Part shown: positions 13,779-21,065 of the stretch, piece after piece
How positions within the stretch are numbered: position 1 is the stretch's first letter
How the letters are laid out: each line of letters opens with the position of its first letter
Source of the DNA: JBGPYB01 sp041493035
GTDB lineage: Bacteria; Acidobacteriota; Vicinamibacteria; Fen-336
Length of the DNA stretch: 31,113 nucleotides
Direction of reading: 5' to 3'
Assembly: GCA_041493035.1 (NCBI GenBank)
Contig: JBGPYB010000039.1
Coordinates: 1 to 31,113, forward strand
Notes under the pieces: generated by a model
The model's database searches: none
What the model saw: only the letters and a program-made list of their open reading frames with translations
Told to the model about the DNA's origin: nothing
Position numbers and translations under genes: made by a program

Positions 13779-15316
13779 TCGCCGTAGCGCTCGCCGCGTC
13801 GATCCTGGCCCAGGCGAGCACCGAGAGCTACGAGGACGCCGTGGCCCGGGGTCTGGCCGCCGGCCGGGCCGGTCATCTCGAAGACGCCCGCGGCGCCTTC
13901 GAGACCGCCATCGCCTCGAACCCCGCGCGATCCGAAGCGTGGGTGGAGAGAGGTGGCCTGAGCTTCCTCGAGAAGCGCTACGACGCAGCCGCCCGTGACC
14001 TGAAGCAGGCGCTCCATCTACGTGAGGAAGACTACACGCGCGACCTTCTCGCCTCGTCGCTACAGTTGGCTGGGCGTGGCGACGAAGCCCTGGCGGCCTG
14101 GAACCCGCTCGGCCGACCTCGTCTCGCGAGCCTCGAGATCACCGGCCTCGTCCACACCCTCGACCGAGTGGCGCGGCGCGAGGTCAGGGTCCCGGAAGGG
14201 GAGGTGGTCACCCTCGATCGCGTCCGCGAAGCGCGGCTGCGTCTCCGGGAGCTTGGGATCTTCGACCGTGTGACGGTGCGCCCCGTGCCCCTGGGCGACG
14301 GCCGCGCGAACCTCGACGTCGCGCTGATCGAGCGTCACGGCTTCTTCCGCACTCCCGTGGACCTTGCGCTGAACCTCGGCACGAACCTGCTCTTCGAGTG
14401 CCTGCGTCCGCGCTACGCGAACATCGCCGGCAGCGGCCTCACAGTCGGTGGTCAATATCGGTGGGAGCAGAACCGTCCCGACCTCTCGGTCTTCATGGAC
14501 TGGCCGCGCCCATTGGGGCTCGACGCCACGGTTCATCTCGGGGCCTTTCGCGGGCGACAGCTCTACGACGTCGAGGACGGGCCGTTGCTCCGCAAGTCCC
14601 ACGGCCTCGATCTCAGCCTTCGACACGTGCTGCGAGGGCGCTTCGTAGGCCAGCTCGCCCTCAGGACTCGCGATCGCACCTTCTCCCGCGCCGACCCGGC
14701 AGCTCCACCGGGCCGGATCGTGGGCCTCGAGGCTGGCCTGGAGCGGCGCATCCTCGAGACGCCGAGACAGCGCCTCGACGCTTCGGCTCGCGTCCTTGGC
14801 ACGAGCGATGCCCTCGGCTCCGACCTCGGCTTCGCGCGCGGGCTCGTCGCGGCCTCGTACGGCGTCTCGCTGTCGACCCCCGAAGGAACGCTGCTGGAGC
14901 GATCCGTCCTCGCCGCGCAGATGCACTGGGGATCGGGGAGCGCGGGAACTCCCATCGACGAGATGTTCGCGCCGGGAGGGAGCCCCGAGATGGAGCTCCC
15001 GCTCCGGGCTCATCGCCAGACGCGTGACGGGACCCTCGGAGTGACACCCCTCGGGCGCTCGTTGGCCCTCGTCAACCTGGAATGGCGCCGCCGGCTCGTG
15101 CGTACCCCTTTCGTGCAGGTGGGCTTTGTGACCTTCTGTGATCTGGCATGGATCGGGAAGACGGCCGGCTCTAGTGATATGGATCACTCGTTTCAGGATC
15201 TTGGATTGGGGTTGCGGCTGGGTCTTGGTGGCTCCTCGGTGGTCCGTTTTGATTACGGGCATGGCTTGGCCGATGGGAAGGACGCCTTTTTCTTTGGCCT
15301 GAATCAGATCTTCTAA
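13775..15316 (+). CDS. TPR-POTRA-beta-barrel outer-membrane protein, Omp85-like
   Basis: A 513-residue protein opening at TTG inside the stop of the peptidase gene (TTGA); the frame has no other good start near. Domains in order: a short hydrophobic signal (about 2-13), two or three TPR-like repeats (about 17-108, YEDAVARGLAAGRAGHLEDA), one POTRA domain (about 116-189, VRVPEGEVVTLDRVREARLR, then LRELGIFDRVTVRP), and a beta barrel to the end with terminal aromatic Phe (FFFGLNQIF). The Omp85 family puts a V/LRGF/Y signature on loop 6; the equivalent here appears to be LRAH (410-413), with Arg kept and Gly and aromatic changed. It should lie in the outer membrane with TPR and POTRA in the periplasm. 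Transport of a protein or lipid substrate is plausible. Coupling with the peptidase suggests processing plus export, which is inference. Confidence 0.8.
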   Translation: MIAVALAASILAQASTESYEDAVARGLAAGRAGHLEDARGAFETAIASNPARSEAWVERGGLSFLEKRYDAAARDLKQALHLREEDYTRDLLASSLQLAGRGDEALAAWNPLGRPRLASLEITGLVHTLDRVARREVRVPEGEVVTLDRVREARLRLRELGIFDRVTVRPVPLGDGRANLDVALIERHGFFRTPVDLALNLGTNLLFECLRPRYANIAGSGLTVGGQYRWEQNRPDLSVFMDWPRPLGLDATVHLGAFRGRQLYDVEDGPLLRKSHGLDLSLRHVLRGRFVGQLALRTRDRTFSRADPAAPPGRIVGLEAGLERRILETPRQRLDASARVLGTSDALGSDLGFARGLVAASYGVSLSTPEGTLLERSVLAAQMHWGSGSAGTPIDEMFAPGGSPEMELPLRAHRQTRDGTLGVTPLGRSLALVNLEWRRRLVRTPFVQVGFVTFCDLAWIGKTAGSSDMDHSFQDLGLGLRLGLGGSSVVRFDYGHGLADGKDAFFFGLNQIF

Positions 15317-15356
15317 GAGTATTTAAAATCAGTCGTTTACATCAACTGTGTCTTTC

Positions 15357-15386
15357 TTGACACGGTCGAGGGAGGGTCGCGATAGA
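15357..15386 (+). promoter_or_regulatory. Putative promoter of the basic-tail gene
   Basis: A perfect -35 hexamer TTGACA is followed after 18 bases by GATAGA, a weak -10 match (3/6). It lies in the 151-base AT-richer gap after the barrel gene, leaving a leader of about 75 bases. A TAAGAT at 15419-15424 is an alternative -10 but lacks a good -35. Confidence 0.3.
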
Positions 15387-15467
15387 AAAAATGTGGCGCA
15401 GTTTTGAGGTCCCTTTGCTAAGATTCTGGTGTAGGTCGGCTCTTTTAGGGGCCGCTAGGGAGGTGGC

Positions 15468-16163
15468 GTGAAGACGAAGCGCCCGGCGAGGGTGGCGAAG
15501 CGGTCCAAAAAATCGACTCGGAGCCACTCCTCGCGCAACAGGAGGGTCACAACCGGGCGGTCCAGCCGGCGAAGCTCCAAGATCGCGTCTCCCAGGCACA
15601 AGACGGCGTCCCCCAAGCATTCGAAGGCCACGGTGAGCCGTGCCCGGGCAGCGACGCCGGCGCGGAGCACCCACGCCTCGGTGGCCCATGGGCGCCGCCT
15701 TCGCCACAAGCCTCTTCCATCGCCGATGCCGACGAGACATGTGGCGCCACCCCGGCCCGTGCTGGTGACGCCGGCGCGGTCGATGCCGCCGATGCGCGAG
15801 GTACGCAAGGTCGTGGTGCCTTCGTCCCGAGGGCCGCTCGTCATCCCCGAGTTTTCCGAGGCGGGAGTGCTTCTCGCGATCACGTACTCGATCCGCGAGG
15901 GTCGCCGCGGGGAGTTCTTCGACCTGATGCGGGAGCTGAAGCCCCTGCTCGGTGGGATCGGCGGCATGGACTGTACGATCTACGAGGATCGCAGTCGGCC
16001 GAACTACTTCATGGAAGTGTTCCGGTTCAAGGACGAGGCCGAGTTCACGGCTTTCGACGACAAGTTCCACAAGGACCGGAAGATCGCCGCGGTTTACGCT
16101 CTCCTCGACGACATCGTCGAGGCCGAGAAGAGCGACTTCAAGATCTTCGAGCGCCGGCTCTAA
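15468..16163 (+). CDS. Basic histone-tail-like extension fused to an ABM/Dabb-type ferredoxin-fold domain
   Basis: A 231-residue protein starting at GTG with AGGGAGG 4 bases upstream. Residues 1-118 are low complexity and strongly basic (Lys, Arg, Ser, His, Pro, Ala; for example KRSKKSTRSHSSRNRR and PRHKTASPKHSK), resembling histone H1-type or bacterial Hc1-like tails. Residues about 130-231 look like a dimeric alpha/beta-barrel (antibiotic biosynthesis monooxygenase-like) domain: LLAITYSIREGRRGEFFDL, MRELKPLLGGIGGMDCTIY, FMEVFRFKDEAEFTAFDDKF, HKDRKIAAVYALLDDI. Such domains act as small-molecule oxygenases, heme-degrading enzymes or just dimer units. The tail may bind nucleic acid or act as a disordered linker. 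The combination is unusual and the function is unknown. Composition of the tail makes a spurious start unlikely, since the frame stays open in both halves. Confidence 0.72.
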   Translation: MKTKRPARVAKRSKKSTRSHSSRNRRVTTGRSSRRSSKIASPRHKTASPKHSKATVSRARAATPARSTHASVAHGRRLRHKPLPSPMPTRHVAPPRPVLVTPARSMPPMREVRKVVVPSSRGPLVIPEFSEAGVLLAITYSIREGRRGEFFDLMRELKPLLGGIGGMDCTIYEDRSRPNYFMEVFRFKDEAEFTAFDDKFHKDRKIAAVYALLDDIVEAEKSDFKIFERRL

Positions 16164-16502
16164 GGGCCGGTCGTGACTCCGGACATTGAGCTGAGGGGGC
16201 TGCGCCGCCCCCCCCAGACCATGTCGAGCGATGCTCATGCGTCGCGTCTTGCACTCGGGGTCAAGGCTCATCTCGCTTCGCTCGATTTCGCCTTCCCCGA
16301 GCTCACGCTCGCTCCGCGCGCGCCTGTCCCCGAACGGGGGTGAATCGTGCTTCGCTCGCAGTTGTAATCTTTTGCTGCTCCTGAACCGCCATCGCTCGTT
16401 GCGCCGGGCCGCGCCCCTCAGACTCCCCGCCGCGTTGCGTACCGCCGCTTATCGGCGCCTGACCCGAACGCCCGCTCGCTCCTTGTTGGCCAGGTCCTGC
16501 TG
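16164..16502. other. Gene-free stretch with GC hairpin and TTCGCTCG-type repeats
   Basis: No convincing gene is seen in these 339 bases. Just after the preceding gene GGGGGC/GCCCCC (16195-16212, loop TGCGCC) makes a strong hairpin that can serve as a terminator. Further along, short related words recur (GCTTCGCTCG twice, plus CATCGCTCG and CGCTCGCTCC variants), together with C-rich tracts. This is the look of dispersed intergenic repeats common in large GC-rich genomes, not of coding sequence. Confidence 0.5.
16195..16212 (+). terminator. GC hairpin after the basic-tail gene
   Basis: GGGGGC-TGCGCC-GCCCCC gives a 6-bp all-GC stem 31 bases past the stop codon at 16163, followed by further C residues and CAGACC rather than a T-tract. 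Candidate terminator or repeat-associated hairpin. Confidence 0.4.
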
Positions 16503-17030
16503 ATGCCATCGCCGGTGGGGCATGCCCTCGCGGGGCTGACCGTCCACGTTCTCGCGGCGCGAAATCCCACGGACCTGCACGACCGCCGCCGAGCGGCCGT
16601 TGCGGTGGCCGCCGCCCTCGCGCCCGACGTCGACCTGCTGTTCTTTCTGGTCGACGGGCGGAACCACCACGACTACGAAACCCACAGCATCGGCTTCGCC
16701 TTTTGCGCCGCGCTCGTCGCTTTCGGGGCCGCGCGCGCGTGCAGATGGGCCAGGCCGTTGAACCTCGGCGTGACCGCCGGACTGGCCTGGCTCAGCCACC
16801 TCCTCCTCGACTATCTGAACGTGGACACGACGCCCCCCATCGGCATCATGGCTCTCTGGCCCGTGGGCGCCGGCTTCTATAAGTTCCCCTGGCCCCTCTT
16901 TCTCGATATTGGGCGTACACTGAACTGGGCGACGGTGCGGCACGATGGCCTCGCCGCGGCTTGGGAGGCGGCGGTATTGACGCCCCTGCTTCTGGGCGTC
17001 TGGCGGCTTCGGCAGGGTGGGGGGAATTGA
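16503..17030 (+). CDS. DUF457/YdjM-like membrane-bound metal-dependent hydrolase
   Basis: A 175-residue inner-membrane protein. It opens MPSPVGHALAGLTVHVLAA, the characteristic start of the family, and continues with VAAALAPDVDLLFFLVDG, an H-H-x4-T-H-S metal-site-like motif (NHHDYETHSIGFAF) and a hydrophobic segment ending WLSHLLLDYLNVD. These conserved Asp and His residues in membrane segments are the hallmark of the LexA-regulated YdjM/DUF457 group, annotated as metal-dependent hydrolases though the reaction is not established. Three or four membrane segments are visible. The ribosome site is weak. The next small gene begins 2 bases after the stop, so the two are likely co-transcribed. Family assignment good; activity unknown. 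Confidence 0.82.
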   Translation: MPSPVGHALAGLTVHVLAARNPTDLHDRRRAAVAVAAALAPDVDLLFFLVDGRNHHDYETHSIGFAFCAALVAFGAARACRWARPLNLGVTAGLAWLSHLLLDYLNVDTTPPIGIMALWPVGAGFYKFPWPLFLDIGRTLNWATVRHDGLAAAWEAAVLTPLLLGVWRLRQGGGN

Positions 17031-17032
17031 GC

Positions 17033-17266
17033 ATGGCGCGAGGTTTCGAAAGTAAGTCCGTGGCGGACCAGCAGGAGGCGGCGCAGGATCGTCAGCGCCG
17101 AGCCAAGGGGAACACCGGCGAGCCCGCCTCGGCCATCAGGCTGAGGAAGCTGGAGCTCGCCCGGGCCGACGTCCTGCGCCAGATGGAGCTGGCCCGCGCC
17201 GAACCCCACAAGGAAATGCTGCGGCGGGCACTGGCGGCCCTCGACAAGGACTTGAGCGCGCTCTAG
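17033..17266 (+). CDS. Small charged helical protein of unknown function
   Basis: A 77-residue protein starting MARGFESKSVADQQEAAQ and rich in Ala, Arg, Glu and Gln. Nearly all of it should be helical, with LRKLELARADVLRQMELAR and MLRRALAALDKDLSAL resembling short coiled-coil segments. There is no signal peptide. The start at 17033 is preceded by GGTGGGGGGAA about 7 bases away and lies 2 bases after the stop of the DUF457 gene. I recall similar MARGFESKSV-type small proteins in Acidobacteriota, which supports both the gene call and the lineage guess, but I know of no function. Confidence 0.7.
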   Translation: MARGFESKSVADQQEAAQDRQRRAKGNTGEPASAIRLRKLELARADVLRQMELARAEPHKEMLRRALAALDKDLSAL

Positions 17267-17272
17267 GGCCGA

Positions 17273-18115
17273 CTACTTGTATTCGTAGAAGCCACGACCG
17301 CTCTTCCTCCCCAGCCAACCGGCGTCGACCATCCGCTTCAGCAGCGGACAGGGCCGGTACTTCGGATCTCCAAGACCGTCGTGGAGCACCTTCAAGATCG
17401 CCAGGCAGACGTCCAGGCCGATGAAGTCGGCGAGGGTGAGCGGTCCCATCGGGTGACTCATGCCGAGCTTCATCACCTGGTCGATGGCTTCCGGCGTCGC
17501 CACTCCTTCGTAGACCGCGAAGATCGCCTCGTTGATCATCGGCATCAGGACCCGGTTGCTCACGAAGCCGGGGAAGTCGTTCACCTCCACGGGCGTCTTG
17601 CCCATGGCCGTCGCCAACGCCACCACCGATCGAGTGGTCTCGTCGGACGTCGCCTGGCCGCGGATCACTTCGACGAGAGCCATGAGTGGAACGGGGTTCA
17701 TGAAGTGCATCCCGATGACCTTGTCCGGCCGTTTCGTGGCGGCGGCGAGCTTGGTGATCGAGATCGACGAGGTGTTCGACGCGAGGATCGTGGCCGCGGG
17801 CGTCAGTTGATCGAGCTGCCGGAAGGTCGTCGTCTTGAGGTCGAGATCCTCGACGATCGCCTCGACGACCAGCTCCGCCGACGCGACCGCCTCCAGATCG
17901 GTTGTGGTCGCGATCCGACCGAGCGCCGCCTCACGCCCGCCCGGAGGGATCTTCCCCTTCTCCGCGAGCTTCGAGAGGCTCTTGTCGATGGTGGCGAGAG
18001 CCCGGTCGAGGAACGGCTGCTCCAGGTCCCGTAGGACGACGTCGTGGCCGTTCTGGGCGAAAACCTGCGCGATCCCGTTGCCCATCGTCCCGGCGCCCAG
18101 CACGGCGACTTTCAC
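17273..18115 (-). CDS. hbd: 3-hydroxybutyryl-CoA dehydrogenase
   Basis: NAD(P)-dependent dehydrogenase acting on 3-hydroxyacyl-CoA (acetoacetyl-CoA to 3-hydroxybutyryl-CoA), 280 residues, typical of the stand-alone Hbd/PaaH group. The Rossmann motif is GAGTMGNGIAQ (7-17). The catalytic His is H137 in GMHFMNPVPLM with E149 as its partner, and NDFPGFVSNRVLMPMINEA is the conserved interdomain segment. The C-terminal LADFIGLDVCL and GWLGRKSGRGFYEYK are the family ending. The start overlaps the stop of the thiolase gene in an ATGA. With thiolase it forms the first two steps toward butyryl-CoA or the reverse steps in beta-oxidation. Crotonase and acyl-CoA dehydrogenase genes are not in view. Confidence 0.96.
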   Translation of the reverse strand: MKVAVLGAGTMGNGIAQVFAQNGHDVVLRDLEQPFLDRALATIDKSLSKLAEKGKIPPGGREAALGRIATTTDLEAVASAELVVEAIVEDLDLKTTTFRQLDQLTPAATILASNTSSISITKLAAATKRPDKVIGMHFMNPVPLMALVEVIRGQATSDETTRSVVALATAMGKTPVEVNDFPGFVSNRVLMPMINEAIFAVYEGVATPEAIDQVMKLGMSHPMGPLTLADFIGLDVCLAILKVLHDGLGDPKYRPCPLLKRMVDAGWLGRKSGRGFYEYK

Positions 18116-19293
18116 ACGAGCTCCACGGCCAGCGCCACGCCGTTGCCGCCGCCGAGGCAGAGTGTCGCGACGCCTTTCGAGAGGCCGCGGTCGCGGAGCG
18201 CGTAGAGCAGCGTCGTGAGAACGCGGGCGCCGCTCGCGCCGATGGGATGGCCGAGGGCGACGGCGCCGCCGTGGACGTTGACCTTCGCCGGGTCGAGGCC
18301 CAGCTCGCGGCAGACGGCAACACCCTGCACCGCGAAAGCCTCGTTCAGCTCCACGAGGTCGACGCTCGACGCGTTCCAGCCGGTCTTTTCCCAGAGCTTT
18401 CGTACCGCATAAACGGGCGCCATCATGACGAGGGAGGGATCGACGCCGGACACGGCCTGCGCGACGACGCGCGCCATTGGTTTCAGGCCCAGGGCTCGGG
18501 CCGTCTCGGTCGAGGTCACGACCAGCGCGGCTGCGCCGTCGTTGACACCGGGCGCGTTGCCCGCCGTGACCGTACCGCCTTCCTTGAAAGCCGGCTTCAG
18601 TCTGCCCAGGGCCTCCAGCGACGTGTCTTCGCGGGGCGACTCATCAGCGGAGAAGAGCGTTGGCTCGCCCTTCTTCTGCGGAATGGAGACCGGGAGGATC
18701 TCGTCCTTGAACTTCCCGGCCTTCGTGGCCGCGATGGCCTTGCGGTGGCTCTCGAGGGCGAAGGCGTCCTGCTCCGCGCGTGTCACGCCGTACTTCTCCG
18801 CGACGATCTCGCCGGTACACCCCATGTGGTAGTCGGCGTAGGCATCCCACAGGCCGTCGTGAATCATCGAGTCCACAACCTCACCGTGGCCGAGGCGCAT
18901 CCCCTCGCGGGCCTTGGGGAGCAGGTAGGGACAGTTCGACATGGACTCCATGCCGCCCGCCACGACGACGTCCGAGTCGCCGGCGGCGATCCCCTGCGAG
19001 GCGAGCATCACGGCCTTGAGCCCGGAGCCGCAGACCTTGTTGATCGTGAGGGCCCCGACCTTCGGGGGCAGCCCCGCGTGGATCGCCGCCTGCCGAGCGG
19101 GGGCCTGCCCCAGGCCGGCCGAGACGACGTTTCCCAGGATCACCTCGTCGACACGGTCGGGCTCGATCCCGGCGCGGCGCACCGCCTCCTTCACGACCAT
19201 GGCTCCGAGCTCCGGGGCCGAGAAGCCTTTCAGGGCTCCCAGGAACTTGCCGGTGGGGATCCGCACGGCGGAGAGGATGACGGCGTCACGCAT
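18112..19293 (-). CDS. Acetyl-CoA C-acetyltransferase (thiolase)
   Basis: Thiolase II-type enzyme of 393 residues that condenses two acetyl-CoA to acetoacetyl-CoA or performs the reverse cleavage. Visible are the nucleophile C88 in TINKVCGSGLKAVMLA, the signature NVHGGAVALGHPIGASGAR with the catalytic His, and the C-terminal active Cys in CLGGGNGVA. The segment GGMESMSNCPYLLPKAREG is typical of acetoacetyl-CoA thiolases. Its start overlaps the end of dciA by 8 bases and its stop overlaps hbd by 4, so dciA, thiolase and hbd are read as one transcript. Cytoplasmic. Biosynthetic versus degradative role cannot be decided here. Confidence 0.96.
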   Translation of the reverse strand: MRDAVILSAVRIPTGKFLGALKGFSAPELGAMVVKEAVRRAGIEPDRVDEVILGNVVSAGLGQAPARQAAIHAGLPPKVGALTINKVCGSGLKAVMLASQGIAAGDSDVVVAGGMESMSNCPYLLPKAREGMRLGHGEVVDSMIHDGLWDAYADYHMGCTGEIVAEKYGVTRAEQDAFALESHRKAIAATKAGKFKDEILPVSIPQKKGEPTLFSADESPREDTSLEALGRLKPAFKEGGTVTAGNAPGVNDGAAALVVTSTETARALGLKPMARVVAQAVSGVDPSLVMMAPVYAVRKLWEKTGWNASSVDLVELNEAFAVQGVAVCRELGLDPAKVNVHGGAVALGHPIGASGARVLTTLLYALRDRGLSKGVATLCLGGGNGVALAVELV

Positions 19294-19735
19294 GGCTGTT
19301 CTTCATCTCCAGGTAGAGGGCCGCGGCGCTCAGGAAGCGAGCCCGCAGCTCGGCGTCGTCGATGGCGGTCGCGGCGGCTTCGACCTCCGCAGGCAGGGCT
19401 CGAGGGACTCGGTGTGGCGCCCTTCGCGGGACCTCCTCGCTCTCGGCCACGGGACCTTGGCTGAAGCCCAGGCGCATCGGAGCGATCTCCGCCGCGAGGC
19501 TCCTGAGGCGCGCGATGATCTCGGGCTCCATCCGATGGAGGACCTTCTGCCAGCCCGCGTCGGGAACGCGCACGAGCAACGTCCGCCCGCGCACCGCGAG
19601 GATCTCGGTTCGGCGCGCGATTTCCTTGCCGACGGCGTGGGGCCAGGAGGCCCGCAGCAGCGCCAGAGACGCCGCGGGGTCACGACCGAAGAGCTGGGAG
19701 GCCAACGAGGCGGATCCGGCGCGACCAAAGGCCAT
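19286..19735 (-). CDS. dciA: DciA/DUF721-family replicative helicase loader
   Basis: A 149-residue protein whose first two thirds match the DUF721 (DciA) domain: LRASWPHAVGKEIARRTEIL, then AVRGRTLLVRVPDAGWQKVL and HRMEPEIIARLRS. These form the KH-like fold that loads the DnaB helicase in bacteria lacking DnaC or DnaI. The C-terminal 60 residues are Ala/Glu/Arg-rich and probably flexible. It is the first gene of a minus-strand operon and overlaps the thiolase start by 8 bases. Location upstream of fatty-acid-type metabolic genes is unexpected for a replication protein. Family call is good. Confidence 0.85.
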   Translation of the reverse strand: MAFGRAGSASLASQLFGRDPAASLALLRASWPHAVGKEIARRTEILAVRGRTLLVRVPDAGWQKVLHRMEPEIIARLRSLAAEIAPMRLGFSQGPVAESEEVPRRAPHRVPRALPAEVEAAATAIDDAELRARFLSAAALYLEMKNSHA

Positions 19736-19781
19736 GAGGCTACTCTATGACACGGAGTGACGACGGCCAAGCAACTGGGGC

Positions 19782-19787
19782 TATACT
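19782..19787 (+). promoter_or_regulatory. Putative -10 element (TATACT) of the zinc-ribbon/receiver gene
   Basis: TATACT (5/6 to consensus) lies 34 bases before the ATG at 19822. The best -35 is GTGACG at 19757-19762, with a long 19-base spacer, so the upstream half is weak. The site argues that the in-frame ATG at 19747 is not used, because it precedes the promoter. Confidence 0.35.
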
Positions 19788-19821
19788 CGCCACCGTCCGG
19801 TCGTTCGGGCTTTCCCATCCC

Positions 19822-20481
19822 ATGAAGTGTCCCAAGTGCAGCGCGAGCTTCGACACCGCTCCCGACGCGGCCGGCATCGTGCTCTGCCCGGGCTGTGGCG
19901 CCAAGCTCCGTAGCCGGCCTGCGGCGCAGCCCGCGGACGCGGCCACCCTCGACACGATCCTGGCCGAGGTGCGTGCCGTCAGACACACGCAGGACGAGAT
20001 CCTCGCGCTCCTGCGTGCCCACCCTCGGGCCGATGCCGAGCACCCTCCGGTGCCTCTCCATGTTGACGAACCCGTCGTCACGCCACGGGCCATTCGGAAG
20101 GGAACCCAAAAGACCGTGCTCCTCATCGACGACCAGGACGAGTCGCGCCAGGAGGCTGTGGCGGCTCTCGAGCAGGCTCGCGTGCCCACTCGGGGTCTTG
20201 CCACCGGTCCCAAAGGGCTCGAGTCCCTGGCAGCGGAGAGGTGCGACGTCATCGTCCTCGAACTGGCCATCGGCGGCGCAATGGCGGGGAGGGACGTCAT
20301 CAACATGATCAAGGCGACCATGGAGTGGATCGACATCCCCATCGTTCTCTACACGCGGCTGCCGATCACGACACAGAAGGAAGCGCGCACCGTTCACGGG
20401 GCCGACGAGGTGGTGCTCAAGGGCCCGGGCAGCGCCGAAGCACTCGTCGCCCAGGTCATCCAGCTCTTCCGGCACGGGTAG
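19822..20481 (+). CDS. Zinc-ribbon protein with pseudo-receiver domain (Glu at phosphorylation site)
   Basis: A 219-residue protein. The N-terminus is a zinc ribbon with C3-x2-C6 and C22-x2-C25 (MKCPKCSASF, LCPGCGAKL), of the MJ0042-like type. A helical linker (about 40-68) leads to a receiver-like domain (about 97-217) with KTVLLIDDQDESRQ carrying acidic residues D103-D104, the Thr in IVLYTRLPITTQ (T178) and K200 in EVVLKGPG. At the expected phospho-acceptor the strand reads CDVIVLELAIGG, placing Glu (E147) where Asp is normal. This would prevent phosphorylation and might mimic the active state. No output domain other than the ribbon is present. The start at 19822 was chosen over 19747 because a -10-like element separates them. 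Its stop overlaps maf (TAGTG). Confidence 0.8.
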   Translation: MKCPKCSASFDTAPDAAGIVLCPGCGAKLRSRPAAQPADAATLDTILAEVRAVRHTQDEILALLRAHPRADAEHPPVPLHVDEPVVTPRAIRKGTQKTVLLIDDQDESRQEAVAALEQARVPTRGLATGPKGLESLAAERCDVIVLELAIGGAMAGRDVINMIKATMEWIDIPIVLYTRLPITTQKEARTVHGADEVVLKGPGSAEALVAQVIQLFRHG

Positions 20482-21065
20482 TGGCCTCTCCCGGAGCGCG
20501 GCTGATCTTGGCCTCGGAGTCGCCGCGGCGCGCGGCGCTTCTTCGAGCGCTCGGAATCCCATTTCGCGTCGTCGTGTCGGGTGTCGACGAATTGCTGCTG
20601 GCTGGGGAAGACGGTGCGGTCGCCGCGGAGCGGCTGGCGAGGCTCAAAGCCCTGGCGGTGACCGAGACGGACGGCCTCCCCGTACTTGGAGCCGATACGG
20701 TGGTTCTGTGCGACGGCGCCATCCTCGGGAAGCCCACGTCCGCAGAGGACGCCGCCCGGATGCTGCGCCTCCTCAGCGGTCGAACCCACGAGGTCGTTAC
20801 CGGCGTCGGCCTCCTTGCGGCCGGCGGCGTGCGCTCGGGGATCGAAACGACTGCCGTTCGCTTCGGAACCCTGACGGAAGCGCAGATCGCCTGGTACGTC
20901 TCCACCGGCGAACCCCTCGACAAGGCCGGCGCGTACCACATTGACGGGGCCGCGGCCGCGTTCATCGAGTCTCTCTCGGGCTCTCCCTCCAACGTTGCCG
21001 GACTTCCCGTGCGCCTCGTGTTGAATCTCGCAAGAGAGGCCGGGCTGACTCTCGGCCCGCCGTGA
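20481..21065 (+). CDS. maf: Maf-family nucleoside triphosphate pyrophosphatase
   Basis: A 194-residue house-cleaning enzyme that hydrolyses non-canonical or excess NTPs (the YhdE type acts on dTTP/UTP) to NMP and diphosphate. It starts at GTG overlapping the previous stop. Visible motifs are LILASESPRRAALLRALG (8-25) with the S-x-S-P-R-R signature, VLGADTVVLCDGAILGKP with the catalytic D72 and K84, LLSGRTHEVVTGV, and the late YHIDGAAAAFIESLSGSPSN, which includes the conserved I-x-G stretch. Cytoplasmic. Stop and next start overlap in GTGA, linking it to a beta-barrel gene. Length is normal. Confidence 0.93.
   Translation: MASPGARLILASESPRRAALLRALGIPFRVVVSGVDELLLAGEDGAVAAERLARLKALAVTETDGLPVLGADTVVLCDGAILGKPTSAEDAARMLRLLSGRTHEVVTGVGLLAAGGVRSGIETTAVRFGTLTEAQIAWYVSTGEPLDKAGAYHIDGAAAAFIESLSGSPSNVAGLPVRLVLNLAREAGLTLGPP

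Noticed and set aside
17902..19464. A 520-codon plus-strand frame across hbd, thiolase and dciA
   Set aside because: It crosses three genuine minus-strand genes and has no ribosome site or motif.
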